The notes under the pieces are model-generated. The model was not told the DNA's origin. It did not search any database and saw nothing but the letters and a program-made list of their open reading frames with translations. Shown here piece by piece: positions 9,474-16,605 of a stretch of 64,000 nucleotides of DNA (position 1 is the first letter of the stretch; each line of letters opens with the position of its first letter). This DNA is from Sphingomonas aerophila (GTDB lineage: Bacteria > Pseudomonadota > Alphaproteobacteria > Sphingomonadales > Sphingomonadaceae), in assembly GCF_014199305.1 (NCBI RefSeq), contig NZ_JACIJK010000007.1, forward strand, positions 124,001 through 188,000. The letters run 5' to 3'. Position numbers and translations under genes: made by a program.

Positions 9474-11408
9474 TTATCTCACAACCCCGGCGTTGTTGCT
9501 GCGGTCACGGTCGGGCAGGTGATGGTCGGGGTCGAGTTCGGCGCGGATCACGCGTCCTGCCGGTACCAGGATCAGGGTGGTCGGCTGGCGGATAAAGGTT
9601 TCGGCCGGCAGCTTCAGGTCGACGCTCCGCCCGCCGGCATAGGTGACCCGCAACGTCGCCGGCATGACCAGCTTGTCGCGCGCGGTGACTCGCACCAGTG
9701 TCTCGCCCGATTTGGCGCGCTCGATCCCCGCGACGGCCAGGTCCATCTGCCAGTTGTTGGCGTACCAGCCGCGCCACCACCACGACAGGTCCTCGCCCGC
9801 CTCACTTTCCATCGCGCGAAAGAAGTCGGCGGGCTTGGGATGCTTGAATGCCCAGGCGGCAGTGAACCGGCGAAAGGCGGGGTCAAAGCGCTCTGGCCCG
9901 ATGATCTCCTCGCGGAGCAGCTTCAGCCCCAGGGCCGATTTGAAGTACGTGACGGGGTGGCGATACTTCTCCGTCACAGTGTCCGACCGTGACAGGATCG
10001 GCGGCGCGTCGGGGTCGGCCAGCACGGGCAGTACCTCGTCCACCGGGTTGCCGCCGCCCGGCGCGAACTCGCTGTCGCGCTTGGGGCCGTATTCGCCGCG
10101 GTTGAATTCATCGGACTGGTAGATGTCTATGAAGGTATTGAAACCTTCGTCCATCCAGGCGTGCCGCCGCTCGTCAAAGCCGACGATCATCGGATACCAG
10201 CTGTGCCCGATTTCATGCGCGGTGATCCAGAACAGCTCCTTGCCGGCGTCATCGATCCCGTCGAACACGATGCCGGGATATTCCATGCCCGCCGCCGGCC
10301 CCGCTACGTTGACCGCTGCCGGCCAGGGATACGGAAACCACTTCGCAGAAAAGCGCTCAACCGAGTCCTTCAGATACTCGGTGGAGCGGCCCCAGCGATC
10401 CCGGCCCTGGGATTCGGGCGGGTAGAAGGACATGGCGATGGACGACTTGCCGCCGGGCAGATTGATCCGCGCCGCGTCCCAGGCGAACGCGGCCGACGCG
10501 CTGAAGGCGACGTCGCGGGTGTTCTCCATCCGGTAGTGCCAGGTCCGCGTGCCGCCCGTCCGCGGCCGGGTAGCGGGAGCCGTGACCTCCGACGGTGAGC
10601 GGATCAGCACCGTGCGGTCGCTGCCTCGTGCCTGTGCCAGCCGTTCGCGCTGCTGCGCGGTCAACACCTCGCCCGGGTTCTGAAGCTCGCCTGATCCGGC
10701 GACGAGCATGTCGGACGGCACGGTGATCCAGTAATCGAAATCGCCGTATTCGAGATAGAATTCCTGGGCGAGGTAGGGGAGCGTGTCCCACCCGCGCAGG
10801 TCGTCATACACCGCCATGCGCGGGTACCATTGCGCGATCGAGAAGATGTCGCCCGACTTGCCGGTCAGCCATCCGGTCCGGCCGCCAAATGCTTCCGCCG
10901 GGATGAGGTAATGATAGCGAATGCGGATTGTCGCCTTGCCACCAGCGGCCAATGGCTGCGCCAGCCGGAACTGGGCGCGTGTGTCCGTCACGAACGGGGT
11001 TACACCGGTTTTGCGCCCGTTCACCTCGACCGAGACCGCGTCGAGGGTCATCCCCTCTGTCGAGGCGCGCGGCACTCCGCCCAGCGCCAGTCCGCTGCGT
11101 GAGCCGACACGATAGAGGTTCTGGTCCAGCTGGAGCCACAGCACATCCAGCGTGTCGGGGCTGTTGTTGGTATAGCTGATGTCAACCGAGCCGGTGATGG
11201 TCTTGGCAACGGGATCAAGCGTCGCGCGGATCGCATAGTCGGCGCGGTTCTGCCAGTAATCTGGCCCGGGCAGGCCGTTGCCGCTGCGATAACGGTTGAC
11301 CGGCTGCCCCATGTCGAATGGCGCGAACGTTTCGCGGGGCTGATACGTCTGGGCACTAGCGCCCACCGCAATCAGGGCAGAAATCAACAACCAGCCGCGC
11401 GTTTTCAC
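9474..11408 (-). CDS. exported M1-family zinc metallopeptidase
   Basis: The 644-residue protein has a signal peptide (MKTRGWLLISALIAVGASA) and the gluzincin site HEIGHSW (His398, Glu399, His402). The third ligand is Glu421 in WMDEGFNTF, giving the exact HExxH-x18-E spacing of M1 aminopeptidases. The N-terminal half is a beta-sandwich with phrases such as DISYTNNSPDTLDVLWLQLD. A GAMEN-like exopeptidase loop is not obvious; the equivalent region reads GMEYPGIVF, as in other secreted bacterial M1-like proteins. The start is GTG with GGGAAG upstream. It probably trims peptides in the periplasm. Its tie to the downstream efflux genes (about 44-120 bp, depending on the start used) is unproven. Confidence 0.88.
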   Translation of the reverse strand: MKTRGWLLISALIAVGASAQTYQPRETFAPFDMGQPVNRYRSGNGLPGPDYWQNRADYAIRATLDPVAKTITGSVDISYTNNSPDTLDVLWLQLDQNLYRVGSRSGLALGGVPRASTEGMTLDAVSVEVNGRKTGVTPFVTDTRAQFRLAQPLAAGGKATIRIRYHYLIPAEAFGGRTGWLTGKSGDIFSIAQWYPRMAVYDDLRGWDTLPYLAQEFYLEYGDFDYWITVPSDMLVAGSGELQNPGEVLTAQQRERLAQARGSDRTVLIRSPSEVTAPATRPRTGGTRTWHYRMENTRDVAFSASAAFAWDAARINLPGGKSSIAMSFYPPESQGRDRWGRSTEYLKDSVERFSAKWFPYPWPAAVNVAGPAAGMEYPGIVFDGIDDAGKELFWITAHEIGHSWYPMIVGFDERRHAWMDEGFNTFIDIYQSDEFNRGEYGPKRDSEFAPGGGNPVDEVLPVLADPDAPPILSRSDTVTEKYRHPVTYFKSALGLKLLREEIIGPERFDPAFRRFTAAWAFKHPKPADFFRAMESEAGEDLSWWWRGWYANNWQMDLAVAGIERAKSGETLVRVTARDKLVMPATLRVTYAGGRSVDLKLPAETFIRQPTTLILVPAGRVIRAELDPDHHLPDRDRSNNAGVVR

Positions 11409-11475
11409 GTGTCCGCTTCCCCGGGAGGGCCGCCCTCCAATCGGAAAAGCTTTGGGTCATGGCGCCGGCGCCTGT

Positions 11476-11498
11476 CCACCGCAAAGGAGCGGCGGTGG
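11476..11498 (-). terminator. hairpin just after merC
   Basis: CCACCGC (11476-11482) pairs with GCGGTGG (11492-11498) across a 9-base loop, about 10 bases past the merC stop on the minus strand. A perfect 12-base palindrome, GGCGCCGGCGCC (11461-11472), follows it. No U-run is present. It is possibly a weak terminator between merC and the M1 gene. Confidence 0.3.
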
Positions 11499-11508
11499 CG
11501 CGATATGG

Positions 11509-11901
11509 TCAGACAGGCTGGCCTTGTCGCAAGCGCCAATTGGAGATGTGTGCCAGGGCCAGCACCAGGCTGCCTGCGACCGTGGCAGGCACTTCGCTGT
11601 CGTGATCAAAGGCAAGGGCGCCCGCCGCCAGCAAGGTGAGGCCAGCCACGCCCACGATCAGTGGCCAGCGTCTTCTGTGGCGTGCGCGCCCCTGCCACAA
11701 TGCGACCAGCGCCAATGGGATCGCGACCGCCAGCACCCACAGGTGAAAGCTTTCAGGCACCACGACCACCGACAAGGCCGGCAGCGCGGCAACGATCAGC
11801 GGTAGCCCAACGCAATGGAGCAGGCACGCGATCGAGGTGCCGATCGCCACCCGGTCGGCCCAATCCGTACGGGCGACGGTGAGATCATATCCGCCGCTCA
11901 T
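11509..11901 (-). CDS. MerC-domain membrane protein
   Basis: The 130-residue protein has about four hydrophobic segments and the MerC signature. The first helix holds a Cys-Leu-Leu-His motif (GTSIACLLHCVGLPLIV), which in MerC binds metal, and a later His-bearing segment follows. MerC was first described in mercury uptake, but chromosomal MerC-domain proteins outside mer operons often sit with zinc genes. Here it diverges from a ZIP transporter gene across a dyad, and no mer genes are near. The ATG at 11901 is favoured over a longer frame to 12000 because AAAGGA precedes it and the longer form would cross the operator. Zinc-linked function is inferred. Confidence 0.8.
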   Translation of the reverse strand: MSGGYDLTVARTDWADRVAIGTSIACLLHCVGLPLIVAALPALSVVVVPESFHLWVLAVAIPLALVALWQGRARHRRRWPLIVGVAGLTLLAAGALAFDHDSEVPATVAGSLVLALAHISNWRLRQGQPV

Positions 11902-11929
11902 CGCTGTTGTCCTTTCATACGCCTGAACA

Positions 11930-11944
11930 TGATACATTATACCA
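11930..11944. promoter_or_regulatory. candidate Zur/Fur-type operator between merC and zip
   Basis: TGATACATTATACCA is a 15-base imperfect palindrome (10 of 15 positions symmetric), and is AT-rich in otherwise GC-rich DNA. It resembles the TGTTATA-type half-sites bound by Zur. Read on the minus strand it contains TATAAT, a perfect -10 hexamer for merC. Its centre is 31 bases before the proposed zip start and 36 bases before the merC start, so one repressor dimer could control both genes. No zur gene is visible nearby. Confidence 0.45.
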
Positions 11945-11952
11945 CAACGCGC

Positions 11953-11959
11953 AAGGAGG
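11953..11959 (+). promoter_or_regulatory. ribosome binding site that fixes the TTG start of the ZIP gene
   Basis: AAGGAGG lies 8 bases before a TTG at 11968. It is the only strong Shine-Dalgarno sequence in the 5' part of this frame. It argues against in-frame ATGs at 11815 and 11929; the latter lies inside the merC/zip dyad. Confidence 0.65.
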
Positions 11960-11967
11960 AACCCGCA

Positions 11968-12756
11968 TTGCCGTTGGCGCAGGAATCCAAAGGCGCGCAT
12001 AACAGGACGGGGAACTTGACGAACGCTGCCGTCTGCTCTTCGGCGTCGGCGATGCTGTTCGCGATCGCGTTTGGCGTGGCGGCATCGCTGGCCACCTTGG
12101 CTGGCGGCCTGCTGGCGCTGCGGCTGCGCGAGCGGTTGGTGCTGGTGCTCGGTCTAACTGCGGGTATCGTGCTGGGGGTCGCGGTATTCGACCTGATTCC
12201 GGAAGCGGTGGAGATGGCGGGCGATCGCTGGACTACCCGCGCGATGGTTGCCTGGGTCGGGGCGGGGCTGGGCCTGTACATGCTGCTGGACCGGCTGCTC
12301 AGCCGGACGGAGCGGTTGCCGGTCGCCTGGCGCGCGCATCTGGGACCGGCGACGCTGACCCTGCACAGCTTTCTCGATGGCATGGGCATCGGCCTTGCCT
12401 TTCAAATCGACCATCAGGCGGGGTGGCTGGTGGCACTGGCGGTGCTGACCCATGACATCGCCGATGGCGTGAACACGGTCAGCTTGTGCATGGCTGCGCA
12501 ATCCGAAGCCTATGCGCGGCGCTGGCTGGCGATCAACGGGGCAGCGCCGTTGCTGGGCGTGATCGCCGGGCTGGGCGTGGTGATCCCGGCGGGAGCGCTG
12601 GCGCCGATGCTCGCGATCTTCGCAGGCGTTTTCCTGTATATCGGTGCGTGCGAGCTGGTGCCGCGCAGCCACGCGCTCGACCCGCGGTTGCGCACCACGC
12701 TGGCGAGCCTTGCCGGAATGGCACTGATGTTCGCGGTCGCGGGTGCCGCTCGCTAG
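11968..12756 (+). CDS. ZIP-family metal transporter
   Basis: Read from TTG at 11968, the protein is 262 residues with about seven to eight hydrophobic segments. The two metal-site helices of ZIP proteins are clear: HSFLDGMGIG (residues 133-142) and HDIADG (162-167). DLIPEA near residue 75 is also typical. ZIP proteins move Zn2+ or other divalent metals into the cytoplasm. Divergent transcription from merC across a Zur-like palindrome suggests a zinc-responsive pair. The 3' end overlaps the tesA stop by 4 bases in convergent orientation. Direction of transport and metal choice cannot be read from sequence. Confidence 0.85.
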   Translation: MPLAQESKGAHNRTGNLTNAAVCSSASAMLFAIAFGVAASLATLAGGLLALRLRERLVLVLGLTAGIVLGVAVFDLIPEAVEMAGDRWTTRAMVAWVGAGLGLYMLLDRLLSRTERLPVAWRAHLGPATLTLHSFLDGMGIGLAFQIDHQAGWLVALAVLTHDIADGVNTVSLCMAAQSEAYARRWLAINGAAPLLGVIAGLGVVIPAGALAPMLAIFAGVFLYIGACELVPRSHALDPRLRTTLASLAGMALMFAVAGAAR

Positions 12757-13424
12757 CTCAGCGCCTGTCGCACGGAAGGCAGGATCCGCCCAACGACGAT
12801 GCTGACGCCCTGCGCGTTGGGGTGGAGCCCGTCGCGCTGGATCAGCGAGCGCTGGCCGGCCACGCCGTCGAGGAAGAACGGGTAGAGCGGCACCCGATGC
12901 GTCCGGGCCAGCGTGGGGTACATGCCATCGAACGCCCGCGCGTAGTCGGGGCCGAGATTGGGTGCCGACCGCATCCCGGCCAGCAGCACAGGGATACGGC
13001 GGCGCTGCAACTCGGTCAGTATCTGGTCGAGGTTCGCGCGGGCCTGCGCCACTGGCAGGCCACGCAGCATGTCATTGGCGCCAAGTTCCACGATGACCAG
13101 GTCAGGCGTGCGCTTCAGGCCGCGCAAGCCCCAGCGCAGCCGCGCGCGGCCCTGCGCTGCGGTATCCCCTGCCACCCCGCCATTCGCGACGGTCGCCGCA
13201 ATCCCCTGCCGCCGCAGCGCTGTCTGCAATTGGGCGGTGAAGCCCTGGGCTGGCGGCAGGCCATAGCCTGCGGCCAGGCTGTCACCGAATGCCCAGATCA
13301 GCGGCTGTGCGGGTGCTGCGGCCGGCGCCGCAGCGCTTGCCGATGCAAACCCCGCCAAGCCCAAAGCGAGGTGGACAAGCACGCGCCGCCGCTCGTACCG
13401 CCCCTGTCGTGACAACCATGCCAT
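12753..13424 (-). CDS. tesA: arylesterase / TesA-like SGNH lysophospholipase-thioesterase
   Basis: The 223-residue protein has a Tyr/Arg-rich start and a signal-like segment (VLVHLALGLAGFASASAAA). The catalytic blocks are AFGDSLAAGYGL (Ser49), NGGVAGDT, ELGANDMLRG (Asn117) and RDGLHPNAQG (Asp198, His201). TesA-type enzymes are periplasmic esterases acting on acyl-CoA, aryl esters or lysophospholipids. The gene is divergent from an ABC ATPase/FtsX permease pair, the same layout as E. coli tesA-ybbA-ybbP. Its ATG at 13424 lies inside the ABC coding sequence, so a downstream GTG at 13382 is a possible true start. Confidence 0.88.
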   Translation of the reverse strand: MAWLSRQGRYERRRVLVHLALGLAGFASASAAAPAAAPAQPLIWAFGDSLAAGYGLPPAQGFTAQLQTALRRQGIAATVANGGVAGDTAAQGRARLRWGLRGLKRTPDLVIVELGANDMLRGLPVAQARANLDQILTELQRRRIPVLLAGMRSAPNLGPDYARAFDGMYPTLARTHRVPLYPFFLDGVAGQRSLIQRDGLHPNAQGVSIVVGRILPSVRQALS

Positions 13425-14116
13425 CCCCGATGCCTAGCGCGGTGATCGACGCGCGCAATGTGCAACTGACGCTCGGCCGTGCCCCTGCGCGGGTAGAAGT
13501 GCTTCGCGGCATCGACCTCAGCGTCGGCGACGGCGACAGCGTTGCGCTGTTGGGGCCCTCGGGATCGGGCAAGTCGTCATTGATGGCTGTCCTCGCCGGG
13601 CTGGAGAGGGCGAGCGCGGGCGAGGTGAGCGTCGCGGGGCTCGACTTCTCCGCCCTGGACGAAGATGCGCTGGCCGTTGCGCGACGCGGGCGGATCGGGA
13701 TCGTGCTTCAGGCCTTCCACCTGCTGCCCACCATGACGGCGCTGGAGAATGTCGCGGTTCCGCTGGAACTGGCCGGGGAGGCAGATGCGTTCAGCAGGGC
13801 GGCTGCCGAACTCGCCGCTGTTGGTCTGGCCGCGCGTACCGGGCACTACCCAGCCCAGCTGTCGGGCGGCGAGCAGCAGCGTGTCGCCATCGCCCGCGCG
13901 CTGGTCGGGCGGCCGGCGTTGCTGTTCGCGGACGAACCGACGGGCAACCTCGACACGGCAACGGGTTCGCAGATCATGGACCTGTTGTTCGAACGCCAGC
14001 GGGCGAGCGGCGCGACCATGGTGGTAATCACCCACGACCCGGCGCTTGCCCGCCGTTGCGCGCGCGTGGTCGAACTGGCGGACGGTCGGATCGTCGCGGA
14101 CCGGCGCGCGGCATGA
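13418..14116 (+). CDS. ABC transporter ATP-binding protein, YbbA/LolD-like
   Basis: The 232-residue ATPase has Walker A GPSGSGKSS (Lys52), signature LSGGEQQRVAIARAL (from about residue 148), Walker B LLFADEPTG (Asp172-Glu173) and the H-loop VITHD. It belongs to the MacB/LolD/YbbA group that pairs with FtsX-like permeases acting on envelope substrates. Starts at 13418 and 13430 are both possible (MPSPMPSAVIDARNVQL). Either one overlaps or abuts the divergent tesA start. The stop overlaps the permease ATG (ATGA). The partner permease and the tesA neighbour support a YbbA role rather than LolD. Confidence 0.88.
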   Translation: MPSPMPSAVIDARNVQLTLGRAPARVEVLRGIDLSVGDGDSVALLGPSGSGKSSLMAVLAGLERASAGEVSVAGLDFSALDEDALAVARRGRIGIVLQAFHLLPTMTALENVAVPLELAGEADAFSRAAAELAAVGLAARTGHYPAQLSGGEQQRVAIARALVGRPALLFADEPTGNLDTATGSQIMDLLFERQRASGATMVVITHDPALARRCARVVELADGRIVADRRAA

Positions 14117-16602
14117 TCGGCGTCGCCTGGCGGCTTGCCTGGCGTGACCTGCGCCGGGGCGGGCAGGGGCTGTGGCTGTTGGCGCTGTGCCTGTTTCTGG
14201 GCAGTGCAGCGCTCGCCGGCATCGGCAGCTTGTCGGCCAGCGTCCTTGCCGCACTGGACGAGGGCGGACGGGCGATGCTGGGCGGTGATCTGGAAATGAC
14301 CGTGTCGCAGCGTCGTGCGAGCGTGGAGGAAGGCGCTGCCTTCGCGCAGGCCGGCCGCGTGTCGGAAGTGGTGCAGACGCGCGCCATGGCGGATGCAGGG
14401 CGTGGGCCGGTGCTGGTCGACCTGCGCGCGGTGGACGCGAAGTGGCCGCTGGTAGGCCAGTTTCGCCTGACCCCGGGTGCGTTGGCGGCACGGCCGAAGG
14501 GAGCGCAGATTGCGGTTGCCCCCGCGCTCGCCGACCGCTTGGGTGTACGCGTCGGCCAACGGCTGCGGGTCGGGCGCGCGGACGTGCAGATCATCGGCCT
14601 GATCGCCGACGAGCCCGATCGACTGGGGGCAGGCTTCGCGCTCGGCCCGCCGGTGCTGGTCGATCCGGCCGGGCTGGACCTGATCGGCGCGATACAGCCC
14701 GGCAGCCTGTACCAGAGCCATTACCGGATCGCGTTGCGGCCCGGCATTGCCGCCCGCGCGACCGGGCGCCGCTTGACTGACCGTTTCCCGGGTGCCGGAT
14801 GGGCGACGCGCACCGCAGGCGACGCGGCGGGAGGATTGAAGCGGGGGTTGGCGCAGCTGGGGCAGTTCCTGCTTCTTGTCGGATTGGCATCCCTGGCGGT
14901 CGCGGGTGTGGGTGTCGGCAGCGGGGTGTCGGCCTACCTTGCGGGCAAGACACGTATGATTGCGACCTTGAAGGTCCTCGGCGCGCGCTCTCCCCTGATC
15001 GCGGCGGTGTTTCTGGGGCAGATCGGGGCGGTCGCGGCGCTCGGTATTGCGCTGGGGCTGGTCGTCGGCGCGTGCGTGCCGGTGTTGGTGGCACAGGTTG
15101 CAGGGTCGGCCCTGCCCGTCAGCCCCCGCCTGGCGATCTATCCCGCACCATTACTGACCGCGGCTGCCCTGGCTGCATCAGTGGCAATGTTGTTCGCGCT
15201 TCCGGCGCTGGCGCGGGCGCGGCGGGTTCCCGCGGCGACGTTGCTGCGCGACACGGTTGGGGTAGGGGCGCGCCCGTCATGGCGGCTGATCGCGGTCGTG
15301 ACCCTGCTGGTTGCGGCCCTGGTCGGGATAGCGGTGCTGACCGCATCGGACGCGTACCTCGCGCTGGGCTTCGTCGGCGCGGCGGCAGCATTGGTCGCGC
15401 TGTTGTGGCTTGTGGGCGTGTTATTGCGCCACGGGCTCGCCAGGCTGCCGCGTCCACGTCCGCCGTTGCTGCGCCTTGCTCTCGCCAACCTGCACAGGCC
15501 GGGCGCGCAGACGGACCGGCTGGTGGTCGCCCTAGGCCTCGGGTTCTCGCTGTTCGTCGCGATGACGACGATCAACACCAGCCTGTCCGCCGAACTCGCC
15601 AGCACCGTGCCCGCCAAGGCGCCCCGCTTCTTAGCCCTCGATCTCCAGCCGGAGGACGCGCCATCGTTCCGCACCGCCGTTGCCGCGGTGGACCGGCACG
15701 CGCGGATCGAGGCGGTGCCCTCGCTGCGGGGATCGATCAGCGCGATCAAGGGCGTGCCCGTTGCCCAGCTTCGGGCCCGGTCGGACAGCTGGGTGCTGCG
15801 CGGCGATCGCACGCTGACCTGGTCGGCGACCGTGCCCCCGCGCAACCAGGTGGTCGCTGGGCGATGGTGGCCGCAGGACTATCGCGGACCGCCGCTGGTC
15901 TCGATCGAGGACCGCGCCGCAACCGCGCTTGGCATACGTATCGGCGACACGATCACCGTGTCAGTGCTGGGGGTCGAAGTGCCGGCACGCGTCGCGGCGC
16001 TGCGCAAGATCGACTGGAGCGGCCTTGGCCTGAACTTCGCGATCGTGTTCTCCCCAGGCTATATCGAGGAAGCGCCGCATACGCTGCTCGCCAGCGTCTA
16101 TGCCCGCCCGACGGACGACGGCGCGATTGCGCGGCAGGTCGGGGCGGCGCTGCCGTCGGTCACGCTGGTGCGGGTCGGCGACATCATCGGGCAGGTCGGC
16201 CAGGTGCTGGCCCAGGTGGCGCTCGCGGTGCGTGCGGCTGCCGCCGCGACGGTGGCGGCGGGGTTGGCCGTGTTGGTGGGAGCGGTCGCCGCGACCACAC
16301 GGGCGCGCCGCTACGATTCGGTGGTGCTGAAGCTGCTCGGCGCCCGCGCGCGGCAAGTGCTGACGGTGCAGACGATCGAGTATCTCCTGCTGTCCGTCCT
16401 GCTCGCCGCTATTGCTCTGGTCATCGGGGCAGGCGCTGGCTGGATCGTCGTGACGCGCGTGTTCAACCAGCCCTGGGCACCAGATTGGGCGGCCGTGACG
16501 GCCGTGATTGGGACCGCCTGCGCGGTCACGCTCGGCATCGGATTGTTGAGCGGCGTATCGGTGCTCCGCGCCAGACCCGCCCAGGCGCTGCGAAGCTTGT
16601 AG
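14113..16602 (+). CDS. FtsX-like ABC permease, YbbP family
   Basis: This large permease has 829 residues, close to the roughly 800 of YbbP. It starts MIGVAWRLAWRDLRRGG, followed by a first transmembrane helix and a large periplasmic domain. Two FtsX core blocks are visible (about residues 250-420 and 690-825), one with GVSAYLAGKTRMIATLKVLG and the other with RARRYDSVVLKLLGARARQV. The ATG overlaps the ATPase stop. With the ATPase it probably couples ATP hydrolysis to moving or remodelling an envelope lipid or protein. The tesA neighbour hints at an acyl-lipid substrate, which is inference. Confidence 0.87.
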   Translation: MIGVAWRLAWRDLRRGGQGLWLLALCLFLGSAALAGIGSLSASVLAALDEGGRAMLGGDLEMTVSQRRASVEEGAAFAQAGRVSEVVQTRAMADAGRGPVLVDLRAVDAKWPLVGQFRLTPGALAARPKGAQIAVAPALADRLGVRVGQRLRVGRADVQIIGLIADEPDRLGAGFALGPPVLVDPAGLDLIGAIQPGSLYQSHYRIALRPGIAARATGRRLTDRFPGAGWATRTAGDAAGGLKRGLAQLGQFLLLVGLASLAVAGVGVGSGVSAYLAGKTRMIATLKVLGARSPLIAAVFLGQIGAVAALGIALGLVVGACVPVLVAQVAGSALPVSPRLAIYPAPLLTAAALAASVAMLFALPALARARRVPAATLLRDTVGVGARPSWRLIAVVTLLVAALVGIAVLTASDAYLALGFVGAAAALVALLWLVGVLLRHGLARLPRPRPPLLRLALANLHRPGAQTDRLVVALGLGFSLFVAMTTINTSLSAELASTVPAKAPRFLALDLQPEDAPSFRTAVAAVDRHARIEAVPSLRGSISAIKGVPVAQLRARSDSWVLRGDRTLTWSATVPPRNQVVAGRWWPQDYRGPPLVSIEDRAATALGIRIGDTITVSVLGVEVPARVAALRKIDWSGLGLNFAIVFSPGYIEEAPHTLLASVYARPTDDGAIARQVGAALPSVTLVRVGDIIGQVGQVLAQVALAVRAAAAATVAAGLAVLVGAVAATTRARRYDSVVLKLLGARARQVLTVQTIEYLLLSVLLAAIALVIGAGAGWIVVTRVFNQPWAPDWAAVTAVIGTACAVTLGIGLLSGVSVLRARPAQALRSL

Positions 16603-16605
16603 CGC

